Part shown: positions 34,391 to 43,115 of the stretch, one piece after another | Layout: each line of letters opens with the position of its first letter | How positions within the stretch are numbered: position 1 is the first letter of the stretch | Assembly: GCF_046614675.1 (NCBI RefSeq) | Contig: NZ_JBKKJT010000006.1 | Span: 124,001 to 188,000 of the forward strand | Direction of reading: 5' to 3' | Origin: Chryseobacterium cupriresistens | GTDB taxonomy: Bacteria; Bacteroidota; Bacteroidia; Flavobacteriales; Weeksellaceae | DNA length: 64,000 nucleotides | Position numbers and translations under genes: made by a program | Notes under the pieces: generated by a model | The model's input: only the letters and a program-made list of their open reading frames with translations | Database searches by the model: none | What the model was told of the DNA's origin: nothing

Positions 34391-34825
34391 ATGAAAAGTT
34401 TATATTATTATTTTTCGGCACTTGTAATCGCAACATTTTTAGTTGTTTCGTGTACAACACAAAATGCTCAAAAAGCGACAACTGATATTACAGGAAAAAC
34501 GTGGAAACTTACAGAGCTTAACGGGAAACCGATTGAACTGAAGAATCCTAAAAACAATCCTTATTTCAAACTTGAAATGGATGGAATGAGATATCAGGGA
34601 CATGCCGGATGTAATGGCTTGGGAGGAACATTTGAGATCAAACCTGAGGTAATGAGAATTAAGTTCAATCAGGGAATGTCTACCATGATGGCTTGTGAAG
34701 ATCTTGATATTGAAAATCAATTTACGAAAGCAATCCTGGCAGCAGATAATTACTCTGTAAACGGAAATACCCTTACTTTAAACAAAGCAAGAATGGCCCC
34801 TTTAGCTAAATTTGTTCTTCAATAA
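34391..34825 (+). CDS. META domain lipoprotein (HslJ-like)
   Basis: 144 residues. Lipobox VVSC (Cys21). One META domain: TGKTWKLTELNGKPIEL, HAGCNGLGGTFEI (the conserved GCN) and STMMACEDLDIENQFTKAI (conserved Thr-x-x-Ala-Cys type segment). In enterobacteria HslJ is linked to novobiocin resistance and heat shock; here it is likely a periplasmic envelope protein. It follows another small lipoprotein and ends before a bidirectional hairpin. Confidence 0.88.
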   Translation: MKSLYYYFSALVIATFLVVSCTTQNAQKATTDITGKTWKLTELNGKPIELKNPKNNPYFKLEMDGMRYQGHAGCNGLGGTFEIKPEVMRIKFNQGMSTMMACEDLDIENQFTKAILAADNYSVNGNTLTLNKARMAPLAKFVLQ

Positions 34826-34842
34826 TTAAATTTCACTTACAT

Positions 34843-34884
34843 AAAAAAAATACGCTTCATCATGATGAGGCGTATTTTTTTATT
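34843..34884. terminator. Bidirectional terminator
   Basis: Hairpin with AAATACGC pairing with GCGTATTT (34848-34855 with 34870-34877), an A run on the left and a T run on the right. It sits between the convergent META lipoprotein and SemiSWEET genes. Confidence 0.85.
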
Positions 34885-35140
34885 TTTTTTTATTGTACAT
34901 CATATAGCATACCAGAAGGCTGACATTGACCAGAACAGCAAATGCGTTTGACAAAATAATGGGAAGTTCATCTTTTGCAAAGCCATACCATACCCACAAA
35001 GAAAGCCCTGAAATAAGAACCAGCAGCATGAGTAAGGAAATATCTTCCACATTTTTTTCTCTGATTACTTTGACAAGCTGTGGAATCATCGAAATAGAAG
35101 TAAGAACGCCGGCAACGATACCTAATATATTTTCATCCAT
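34880..35140 (-). CDS. SemiSWEET sugar transporter (PQ-loop)
   Basis: 86 residues in three helices, the length of bacterial SemiSWEETs. The PQ motif is present early (TSISMIPQLVKVIREKN), followed by SLLMLLVLISGLSLWVWYGF and a third helix (NAFAVLVNVSLLVCYMMY). SemiSWEETs dimerise in the inner membrane and move sugars down their gradient. Single gene. Confidence 0.9.
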   Translation of the reverse strand: MDENILGIVAGVLTSISMIPQLVKVIREKNVEDISLLMLLVLISGLSLWVWYGFAKDELPIILSNAFAVLVNVSLLVCYMMYNKKK

Positions 35141-35174
35141 AGATTTTCAGTTTGGAAATTAACACTAAGATACA

Positions 35175-36209
35175 CTATTGAAATCTTTTCAGTGAAACTT
35201 CTTCATGCAATGGAATATCCTGTTCAATAAAACGGAATAAATCTCTTGCAAAATAGCAGCCGTTGAGGATACCACGGGCACCAAGCCCGTTAAAAACGTA
35301 AAGATTACCGAATGTTTCATGTCTTCCAATGATGGGTCTTCTATCTTTTACTGTGGGGCGGAATCCAAAATGTACTTCTTCCACTTCAAAATCATAAGGA
35401 TAAAATTCTGAAAGTCCCTTCACCAATTGGTCAACTGCTGATTCATCAATGTGATGGTGAAGCTGCTCCCTGTCATAGGTCCCTCCATAAAAATACAGTC
35501 CGTTTCCGGTTGGAAATAAAAAGTGTTTTTTCTTAATGGTTATGTTTTCAGGAATTGGCTGGGAAAGTTTCACCCTGATGTGGTGGCCTTTGTTAGGATT
35601 CACGGTGATCTCCGAAAAATAGGGATTGTCTTTCACACCCATTCCTTCACAGAAAATAATATTTTTGAAGGTATAATCTTTATAAGTGGATTCAGATGGA
35701 TTTAATTTTGAATAATCAAATTTTTCCTTTACCAATTGATCATTTTTTTCAAAATAATCGAATAAACCGCTAAAAAATCCATTAACATTCAATCTAGCAG
35801 ATTGATCCACCTTTCCTGTAAGAAAGTCGTTTTTTACTACCTCTAAACGATCAAAATTCTGATCAAGAAAATTCGACAATTCTTCATTTGCGGATTTTTT
35901 CAGCCATAAATTCTGTTCATTCTCATCATGAAAAATTCTGTGAATAGGAGCATTGATCAGATAATTTTCCCCTGTATATGATTCTATTTCTTTAAGACTG
36001 TCTTTAAGAAAATCTATTTGTTCCTGCGCTTTCCAGAATGTGGTAAACTTCTTCAGGACCACAGGATTGATAATTCCTGCTGAGACCTGGGAAGCACTTT
36101 TTCGTCCTTCAGTAAAAATGACGAAAGATTTATCATTTTTAATTAGCTGATGGGCCAGAAAAAGCCCTGCATATCCGTCTCCTACAATAATATAATCTAC
36201 ATGCTTCAT
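35175..36209 (-). CDS. FAD-dependent oxidoreductase (D-amino-acid oxidase-like)
   Basis: 344 residues. N-terminal FAD-binding fold (DYIIVGDGYAGLFLAHQLIK, a GxGxxG variant), SAGIINPVVLKKF, a middle substrate domain, and the C-terminal GFRPTVKDRRPIIGRHE, NLYVFNGLGARGILNGCYFA typical of glycine/D-amino-acid oxidase-like enzymes. Substrate unknown. The gene lies 34 bases after SemiSWEET in minus-strand order and may share its unit. Cytoplasmic. Confidence 0.88.
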   Translation of the reverse strand: MKHVDYIIVGDGYAGLFLAHQLIKNDKSFVIFTEGRKSASQVSAGIINPVVLKKFTTFWKAQEQIDFLKDSLKEIESYTGENYLINAPIHRIFHDENEQNLWLKKSANEELSNFLDQNFDRLEVVKNDFLTGKVDQSARLNVNGFFSGLFDYFEKNDQLVKEKFDYSKLNPSESTYKDYTFKNIIFCEGMGVKDNPYFSEITVNPNKGHHIRVKLSQPIPENITIKKKHFLFPTGNGLYFYGGTYDREQLHHHIDESAVDQLVKGLSEFYPYDFEVEEVHFGFRPTVKDRRPIIGRHETFGNLYVFNGLGARGILNGCYFARDLFRFIEQDIPLHEEVSLKRFQ

Positions 36210-36299
36210 ATGAGAAATTTCATTTGTTTAAAGGTCATATGTGATCGCCTGTGTCATTGGTTATTGTTCGGTATAAACAAAGGGCGATTTTATCATAAA

Positions 36300-36327
36300 A
36301 AAACCTGAGTAAAAATACTCAGGTTTT
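36300..36327 (-). terminator. Terminator after gldN
   Basis: A 12-bp inverted repeat (36300-36311 with 36316-36327) with loop AAAA. It has a T run on either strand, so it ends the gldK-N unit on the minus strand. Confidence 0.85.
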
Positions 36328-36347
36328 CTATAAATATCAAGTGAAAT

Positions 36348-37286
36348 TTAGTAATTCCACATATCATTTTCCATGTCAAGAATCTGTGCTTTGATTCTGT
36401 CGCTTTCTTCCAGCTGCTCTTCAGCATTTCTAGGAATATAGTCTTTGATAGTACCATCTCCTAAACCGCTTGAAGATTTGTAGATAATAGAAGAGAACCT
36501 TCTTGCATTGATGACATCATCGAAAGATAAGTCAGCAGAAGAATTTTTTCTATTGAAAACATAGTTGTTTGCTAAAATATCACGAGCACTTGGATAGTAA
36601 ATCCAGAACAAATCGATCAGTTCATCAGCACCAGCTAAAGGTTGACCATCAGGACCAATTCTTCCAACAGATGTCGGATCCGGACCCATAGCTGCGATAC
36701 CAAGCGGTCTGTATTTCATCTGACCATCTCTTTTATCGATAAACCACATACCCATCACTTTAAGAACTTTTACTTTATCAGTAGTTGTTCTGATGATATC
36801 TGTTAATCTTTTCTTCTCGTCTTCTGTAAGTGTTCTTCCAGAGTTAAGGATATCGATAGCTTCTTCGTCAAGTCTTACACTTTCCAATCTTTTCTGAATG
36901 GCTTCCGGTGAAAGTCTGGTAACGAAGTTTTCGTCATCATAAACTTCTTTGATGTCACCTTTAAGGGCTCCATCAAGTAATAATTGATATAATGATCTTG
37001 TAGAGCTGGAAAGAAGACCATCCGGATTGTCATAATAAAACGGCTGGTTGATCTTATCATTCATATCAATGATTTCCCAAACAAACATACTTTTGTAAAT
37101 ATCCTTGTCATCAACGAAACCATATTCAAGAGGCTTTACTTTATTGCTGATAACAGTATCCCCTGCTTTTCTCATTGATTCAGCTCTCATTTGTCTGAAT
37201 TCCTCAGGAGAAGCAGCATTCAGAATAGTCTGGGAAAAAGCGAATCCCGAAACTAAAACTAAAAGGGTGCTAATATATTTTTTCAT
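36348..37286 (-). CDS. gldN: Type IX secretion / gliding motility protein GldN
   Basis: 312 residues. Signal peptide (MKKYISTLLVLVSGFAFSQ). The rest matches GldN/PorN (VFVWEIIDMNDKINQPFYY-like block, LFWIYYPSARDILANNYVFN, DVINARRFSSIIYKSSSG). With GldK it forms the periplasmic, outer-membrane-associated ring of the type IX secretion system. Last gene of gldK-L-M-N, 22 bases after gldM. Followed by a terminator. Confidence 0.96.
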   Translation of the reverse strand: MKKYISTLLVLVSGFAFSQTILNAASPEEFRQMRAESMRKAGDTVISNKVKPLEYGFVDDKDIYKSMFVWEIIDMNDKINQPFYYDNPDGLLSSSTRSLYQLLLDGALKGDIKEVYDDENFVTRLSPEAIQKRLESVRLDEEAIDILNSGRTLTEDEKKRLTDIIRTTTDKVKVLKVMGMWFIDKRDGQMKYRPLGIAAMGPDPTSVGRIGPDGQPLAGADELIDLFWIYYPSARDILANNYVFNRKNSSADLSFDDVINARRFSSIIYKSSSGLGDGTIKDYIPRNAEEQLEESDRIKAQILDMENDMWNY

Positions 37287-37308
37287 AATATGATTTTACA
37301 AATTAACC

Positions 37309-38901
37309 TTATTGAACATTAATAATTACAGGTGAAATTTCCTTAAGTCTCTGGTTACCCAATCCTGTAGCCGTAGCCTGAATATCATAAATCTGAACTA
37401 CATCACCAGGTCTTAGGTTTCTAAGCATACCTTCTGCTCCTGATAGTGAGCTACCTTGAATCAGAGTACCTGCTTTTCCTGGAAGCTTAATAATAAAGCT
37501 ATTAACAGTGAATGAAACAGGGAAGTCAAAGTCTGGTAAAGTAGCAGAAACAATCTGGTTAGGAATAGAACCAACCGGCATAAAGTTTACAGCTTTACCT
37601 CTGATCTGACCTTGTGGTCTAGGGATATTCTTAATTCTATATTCAAATACCTGAGAAACTGTTTTACCATATGGATCTGTTCCTGATAATGTTAACTTCA
37701 CTACATTTCCTGTTGTAGGAGTAACATTCCATTTACCCTGACCTGTACTCTTCACAGTAGCTCCTGCTGCAGATAATGAAAGTTTAGAATTGTCAGCACC
37801 TAAGATTGATCCTGAAACAGGGTTCTCAAGTCCTCTATACATTACATTCATCTTATCGGCAGAAAGTAATAATCCTTTTTCAAGTTTTACTTCTCTTGGT
37901 CCTGCAATTACATTATAAGTATGTGTCCAAGGGAAAGACTGAGGTTTCCCTGAAGCATCTGTTAATGTAATTGTACCTCCTAATTTATGTTCACCAATTC
38001 CAGAACCTGAAATTTGCATAACACCTTTACCGTTTTCTACTCTGCTTACTCCAGAGATGCTGATCTTGTTACTGTTAGAATAAGTTCCCAGCATTACTTT
38101 TACTTCAGCCTGTTTTCCTGCCTGGATATCTACCGGACCTGAAACAATAGGCTCATAGCTTGAGAATTTGATATTCGCATCTACTTTTTCCTGAAGTAAT
38201 AGTGCCAATGCATCAGACTGAACGTTTCTGGCATCATTTTGGATAATTTCCAAATTAGATATCGCAGCGATTAGCGGCTGATGGTAAAATTTATTCTGAA
38301 ACCAGGTCTTTTCATTGGGAGATGTTCCTTTAGGATACTCCGCAATAAGAGACTTATTGGCTCTTGCTACTAAATCCTGTAACTGGGCATTGCTTCCGAA
38401 AGTAGCATTGATGTAGTTTCTTACATCATCAATTTTAGCTTTCAGATCCAGTGCATTCTTTGATGGAGTATTTTCATCTCCTTCCTTAAAGAAATATTCA
38501 GTAGTAGCTTCGTTGTTGTTCAATGCAGCAAAGTTTTCACTTACATCAATATCTTTTCCTGTTTTAGGATCCTTATCGTGAAACTCAGATTGTTTTTTCA
38601 ACAAATCTTTAACATCCTGAGCAGATTTCACCAACGCATCAATTTTGGTTTTCAATACTTTGTACTGAGCCCAAGGCTGTGCGTAAGTATCAGGAACTTG
38701 CTGAGCTTTAGCTTCCAACGTTCTCTCAAAGATCTTCTCGTTCTTTCTTTCTGTTAAAGTTCTGGTTTCATTTAATGCTCTGGTAGAGTCATAGTATGAT
38801 CTGATGATTTCTGCATCAATATTTAGGGCCATCATCGCGATGAACACCAAATACATCAGGTTGATCATCTTCTGACGAGGGGTCTGTTTTCCTTGTGCCA
38901 T
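37309..38901 (-). CDS. gldM: Type IX secretion / gliding motor protein GldM
   Basis: 530 residues. A short cytoplasmic N-terminus, then one transmembrane helix (KMINLMYLVFIAMMALNID) with the conserved Glu that follows in AEIIRSYYDS, then a long periplasmic part of helical and Ig-like domains ending GLGNQRLKEISPVIINVQ. GldM with GldL makes the proton-driven rotary motor that powers type IX secretion and gliding; GldM's periplasmic domains reach the GldK/N ring. 51 bases after gldL. Confidence 0.97.
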   Translation of the reverse strand: MAQGKQTPRQKMINLMYLVFIAMMALNIDAEIIRSYYDSTRALNETRTLTERKNEKIFERTLEAKAQQVPDTYAQPWAQYKVLKTKIDALVKSAQDVKDLLKKQSEFHDKDPKTGKDIDVSENFAALNNNEATTEYFFKEGDENTPSKNALDLKAKIDDVRNYINATFGSNAQLQDLVARANKSLIAEYPKGTSPNEKTWFQNKFYHQPLIAAISNLEIIQNDARNVQSDALALLLQEKVDANIKFSSYEPIVSGPVDIQAGKQAEVKVMLGTYSNSNKISISGVSRVENGKGVMQISGSGIGEHKLGGTITLTDASGKPQSFPWTHTYNVIAGPREVKLEKGLLLSADKMNVMYRGLENPVSGSILGADNSKLSLSAAGATVKSTGQGKWNVTPTTGNVVKLTLSGTDPYGKTVSQVFEYRIKNIPRPQGQIRGKAVNFMPVGSIPNQIVSATLPDFDFPVSFTVNSFIIKLPGKAGTLIQGSSLSGAEGMLRNLRPGDVVQIYDIQATATGLGNQRLKEISPVIINVQ

Positions 38902-38952
38902 TCTCTTTTCTTTGTTTTTTGATTAAGTAGTTAATTTAGAAATGGTTAGGAA

Positions 38953-39645
38953 TTAAGACTTCATAGCGGTTAGCATACCACCATAAACTCTATTTAAGTT
39001 ATTAAGATTAGATGTTAAACCTTGTAGCTCTTGGTTGAATTTCTCAGATTGCTCTGCAGATTTCTGCATATCAGCAACATACTTGTTAGCAAATTCAGAT
39101 TGTCTCTTACCGCTTTCAAGCTGCATTGCATAAAGTGCATTCATACTTTCCATATGCTGAGCTGCTTTATTCAACTGGTCGTTATATTTATGAGTAGAAG
39201 CAGATACGTCAACAGTCTGATTAATCTGATCAACAGAGTTTGAGAATTTATCAATTCCTGTTCTTAATCTTTCAAATAATTGAACGTCTAATCTGGCATC
39301 TTCAAGCATTTTATCCAATTTGCTGGAAAGAGAGTTTTCCAATTCAGCAAATTGAGCGCTTGTATTTTTAGTTGTTACATTAGAATGTAAAGGATTTGGA
39401 TTCGCATGTTTATCTAATAACTCAGGATAAACATTTTCCCAGGCATAAGACTCTTCAGTTTTTGGAGGGTCAAATGCAAAGATGATAAAGATAATAGCCT
39501 CAGTAATAAGTCCTACAGTAAGCGCGATGTTACCATTAATAGGTCCTAAGGTAATGTGAGTAATTTTAAGCCAAGCTCCAAGAATTACAATTGCAGCACC
39601 GAATGAATAAAAGAAATTCATCCAAGCATCTTTAGTCTTAAACAT
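38953..39645 (-). CDS. gldL: Type IX secretion / gliding motor protein GldL
   Basis: 230 residues. Two transmembrane helices (about 8-28 and 35-54: FFYSFGAAIVILGAWLKI and IALTVGLITEAIIFIIFAF), with the conserved Glu in helix 2 that is important for proton flow. A long cytoplasmic coiled-coil region follows (about 100-225, with SKLDKMLEDARLDVQLFERLR). Stator-like ring around the GldM dimer. Between gldK and gldM. Confidence 0.97.
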   Translation of the reverse strand: MFKTKDAWMNFFYSFGAAIVILGAWLKITHITLGPINGNIALTVGLITEAIIFIIFAFDPPKTEESYAWENVYPELLDKHANPNPLHSNVTTKNTSAQFAELENSLSSKLDKMLEDARLDVQLFERLRTGIDKFSNSVDQINQTVDVSASTHKYNDQLNKAAQHMESMNALYAMQLESGKRQSEFANKYVADMQKSAEQSEKFNQELQGLTSNLNNLNRVYGGMLTAMKS

Positions 39646-39701
39646 ATTGAGTTAGTTTTTTTAATGTTAAATAAAATTGTTATTGAAAATTGTCTGATTA
39701 G

Positions 39702-41123
39702 TTATCTGTTAACTCTTCTTGGTTTAACGGCTGCTTCAGGAATGTCCTGTACAGTTCTGAATCCGATATAGCTTCTTGCGGAATCTTTTCTTTCCCAATC
39801 TCTCGCACCTGTCATCAGTGCATATCCTATATCTTTCCAAGATCCACCTCTTACGGATTTCTTCGTATCCTTTTTATCCTTAGTAGAAGGATTTAATGTA
39901 GAAGTGAATCCAGCTGAAGAGTTGTTAAAAGAAGATAATGTCCATTCAGAAACGTTTCCAGCCATATCAAATAACCCAAACCCATTTTTCTTAAATTTCT
40001 TAACTGGAGCTGTATATGTATAAGTACCTTTTTTCTCGTCTTCCATGTAGTTACCTCTCTTAGGCTTGAAGTTGGCAAGGTAGCAACCTCTGTCATCCAT
40101 TAAATATGGACCACCCCAAGGGTAAGTAGCATTTTGCATACCACCTCTGGCAGCATATTCCCATTCAGTTTCTGTTGGAAGACGAAATACTAATGGTTTT
40201 TGTTTTTTTCTTTTTAAACTTTCGTTGTAATCTGATTTCAATTTAGATCTGAAGTTACAATAAGCCCTTGCCTGATCCCAGGTAACCCCGACAACAGGAT
40301 AGTCTTTATAAGCCTTGTGCCAGAAATACTGTTCAAACAATGGCTCATTGTAAGCAAAGTGGAAATCTTTTACCCAAACTGTAGTATCAGGATAGATCGC
40401 GATACTTTCACTTTTCAGGTAGTTAGCTCCTCTTTCGTTATCTGCAACAGCAGCGTCCATATCTCCCCAACGGTAAGTATATTTCAGCTTACTTACATCT
40501 AAAATTCTTTCGTTTCCAATTCTTGAAGAAGAAGGCAGATACATAGATTCTAAAACTTCTGCGTATTCTACATCCGGATATTTTGATGTACTCCAGTGTA
40601 AAGGGATTTTCCAATCTAATCTTTTGCTGGCATCATAGCTTCCGTCTTCACGGCCGCCCTGGCCTTCCATATATTCTTGATAAGGTGTTAAATTTTCTTC
40701 TTTTTTAGCAAGGTATGCGTAATCTCCTATGCTTGCTCCTTTACGTCCACCTTCGTCACCACCTTCTCCGGCAGCTTCAGCTAGTAAAGTTCTTGCGATA
40801 GAGTCTCTTACATAATTGATAAATACTCTGTACTCCGCATTGGTAGTTTCTGCTTCATCCATGAAGAAAGAAGAAACAGTAACTGTCTTCAATGATGCTT
40901 TTTCAGGTGTATTCGTCGGATCCTGGTCTGCTAAACCAGCAACAAACGAACCTGCAGGAATTGCGACCATTCCGTATGGTCTTTCCGCAACAAATGATTT
41001 AGTTTTTTCTCTTGGTATCAATTCTCCTTTTGTTCCTGGCTTCCCTACAGAAGAGCTGCCACCACCTGAACAAGATACCGATGCTACCGACGCAGACAAT
41101 AATAAAAGAAATATCCTTTTCAT
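39702..41123 (-). CDS. gldK: Type IX secretion lipoprotein GldK
   Basis: 473 residues. Lipobox VSC (Cys19) after MKRIFLLLLSASVASVSC. The body is an FGE/SUMF1-like fold (PYGMVAIPAGSFVAGL, RLPTETEWEYAARGG, LFDMAGNVSEWTLSS, SVRGGSWKDIGYALMTGARDW). The two catalytic cysteines of real formylglycine-generating enzymes are absent (SVRGGSWKDIGY), as expected for structural GldK/PorK, which forms the large periplasmic ring with GldN. First gene of gldK-N. Compare the FGE at 57.7-58.8 kb, which keeps both cysteines. Confidence 0.96.
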   Translation of the reverse strand: MKRIFLLLLSASVASVSCSGGGSSSVGKPGTKGELIPREKTKSFVAERPYGMVAIPAGSFVAGLADQDPTNTPEKASLKTVTVSSFFMDEAETTNAEYRVFINYVRDSIARTLLAEAAGEGGDEGGRKGASIGDYAYLAKKEENLTPYQEYMEGQGGREDGSYDASKRLDWKIPLHWSTSKYPDVEYAEVLESMYLPSSSRIGNERILDVSKLKYTYRWGDMDAAVADNERGANYLKSESIAIYPDTTVWVKDFHFAYNEPLFEQYFWHKAYKDYPVVGVTWDQARAYCNFRSKLKSDYNESLKRKKQKPLVFRLPTETEWEYAARGGMQNATYPWGGPYLMDDRGCYLANFKPKRGNYMEDEKKGTYTYTAPVKKFKKNGFGLFDMAGNVSEWTLSSFNNSSAGFTSTLNPSTKDKKDTKKSVRGGSWKDIGYALMTGARDWERKDSARSYIGFRTVQDIPEAAVKPRRVNR

Positions 41124-41231
41124 GTTAATTTTTATAATTAAGCCGTAAATATATAATTTTTTTAAGAAACTTTTAAGATTTTTTTTGAAATAACGGAAGA
41201 AATCTAAATTTATTTTATTTACAACAACTTT

Positions 41232-43085
41232 TTATTCCACGGTAACAGATTTTGCAAGGTTTCTCGGTTGATCTACGTTGGCTCCTCTATATACTGCAAT
41301 ATAATAAGCAAGCAGTTGAAGAGGTACGGAAGCAACGATTGGAGAGAAACATTCTGAAGTTTCAGGGATTTCGATAACATAATCTGCCATTTCGCTCACC
41401 TGACGGTCTCCTTTATTCACTACAGCGATAATTTTTCCTTTTCTCGCTTTAATTTCCTGAACGTTACTTACAATTTTATCATAGTGACCTTTTCTAGGTG
41501 CTATAATTACAATCGGCATGTTTTCGTCGATCAGGGCAATCGGACCGTGCTTCATTTCTGCAGCCGGGTATCCTTCTGCATGGATATAAGAAATTTCTTT
41601 TAATTTTAATGCTCCTTCCAGGGCTGCAGGATAATTGTATCCTCTTCCCAGGTAAAGGAAATTGGTAGCTTTCACAAAATCTTTTGCAATATTCTGCGTA
41701 AGCTCATGAGTGGTATTTAACACATCTTCAATTTTCTTAGGAATAGCATCAAGCTCAGCAATTAAGCTCATAAATTCTGCGTTTCCTAGGTTTCCGTTGT
41801 GTTTTCCTAATTTAAAGGCAATTAAAGTAAGAATGGTAAGCTGTGCTGTAAATGCTTTGGTAGAAGCAACCCCGATTTCCGGGCCAGCATGGGTATAAGA
41901 ACCTGCATCTGTAATTCTTGCAATGGAAGAATCTACAACATTACATATACCATATATAAATGCACCTTTTTCTTTTGCTAATTTTAAAGCAGCCATTGTA
42001 TCAGCAGTTTCTCCGGACTGAGAAATGGCAATCACCACATCTTTATCAGTAATAATCGGGTTTCTGTATCTGAACTCTGATGCATATTCTACTTCAACAG
42101 GGATTCTTGCATATTCTTCAATCAGATATTCTCCGATAAGACCCGCATGCCATGAAGTACCGCAGGCAATGATAATAATCCTGTTGGCGTTTTTGAATTT
42201 CTCAACATGATCCCAGATTCCTGCCATTTTAATAACTCCTTCATCTACAAGAAGTCTACCTCTCATTGTATCGTGTACAGATTTAGGCTGCTCGAAGATT
42301 TCTTTAAGCATGAAATGCTCGTAGCCACCTTTTTCTATCTGTTCAAGGCTTAATTTAAGCTCCTGAATTTCAGGCTCAATTTTAGAGTTTTCATTGATGG
42401 TTCTGATATCTACTCCGTTTTCAAGAGAGATCGTTGCCATATGCCCTTCTTCAAGATAAATAGCTTCTTTTGTAAATTCTACGAATGGAGAAGCATCGGA
42501 AGCGATAAAATATTCTTTATCTCCGATTCCGATTGCAAGAGGAGAACCTAATCTTCCTACGACCAATACACCTGGATAATCTTCATGAAGTACAGTGATG
42601 GCATATGCTCCATATACTTCATTCAATGCATATCTCACTGCTGTAGGGAAATCAATTTCAGGATTAAGATCCATAAAATACTGAATAAGGTTTACCAATA
42701 CTTCAGTATCTGTCTCTGATTTGAAAGTGAATCCTTTTTCAGTAAGCATTGTCTTAATGGTATCATAGTTTTCGATAATACCATTGTGTACAATTGCAAT
42801 TTTTCCGTTGTTTGACAAGTGCGGATGGGAGTTTCTGTCACTTGGAACTCCATGGGTTGCCCAACGGGTGTGTCCCATTCCAATTTTAGACTTTCCTTTT
42901 AGCTCTTTGGAAATATTCACCAAATCCTCCACTTTACCTTTTGTTTTTTCTACTTCCAGCTTGTTATCTGAACCTTCTAAAACAATTCCGGCACTGTCAT
43001 ACCCTCTATATTCCAATCTTCTAAGACCATTAATTACAATTTCATAAGCGTCTTGAAATCCTGTATATCCTACTATTCCGCACAT
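41232..43085 (-). CDS. glmS: Glutamine--fructose-6-phosphate aminotransferase GlmS
   Basis: 617 residues. N-terminal class II glutaminase starting MCGIVGYTG with the nucleophilic Cys2, MGHTRWATHG and HNGIIENY; then two SIS isomerase domains (IACGTSWHAGLIGEYLIEE, AISQSGETADTMAALKLA) and the C-terminal end NLAKSVTVE. It makes glucosamine-6-phosphate for cell-wall and lipid A synthesis. No ribozyme or riboswitch is seen upstream. Part of the minus-strand run after the DUF4270 gene (30 bases). Confidence 0.97.
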   Translation of the reverse strand: MCGIVGYTGFQDAYEIVINGLRRLEYRGYDSAGIVLEGSDNKLEVEKTKGKVEDLVNISKELKGKSKIGMGHTRWATHGVPSDRNSHPHLSNNGKIAIVHNGIIENYDTIKTMLTEKGFTFKSETDTEVLVNLIQYFMDLNPEIDFPTAVRYALNEVYGAYAITVLHEDYPGVLVVGRLGSPLAIGIGDKEYFIASDASPFVEFTKEAIYLEEGHMATISLENGVDIRTINENSKIEPEIQELKLSLEQIEKGGYEHFMLKEIFEQPKSVHDTMRGRLLVDEGVIKMAGIWDHVEKFKNANRIIIIACGTSWHAGLIGEYLIEEYARIPVEVEYASEFRYRNPIITDKDVVIAISQSGETADTMAALKLAKEKGAFIYGICNVVDSSIARITDAGSYTHAGPEIGVASTKAFTAQLTILTLIAFKLGKHNGNLGNAEFMSLIAELDAIPKKIEDVLNTTHELTQNIAKDFVKATNFLYLGRGYNYPAALEGALKLKEISYIHAEGYPAAEMKHGPIALIDENMPIVIIAPRKGHYDKIVSNVQEIKARKGKIIAVVNKGDRQVSEMADYVIEIPETSECFSPIVASVPLQLLAYYIAVYRGANVDQPRNLAKSVTVE

Positions 43086-43115
43086 ATTTTATTTTGTATA
43101 GTGTTGTTTGTTGTT

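Noticed and set aside
39702..41123. Catalytic formylglycine-generating enzyme at gldK
   Set aside because: Both active-site cysteines are missing and the gene is in the gldK-N operon.
43086..43115. glmS ribozyme or riboswitch upstream of glmS
   Set aside because: Only 30 bases separate glmS from the DUF4270 gene, too short for the ribozyme, which is known from Gram-positive bacteria.
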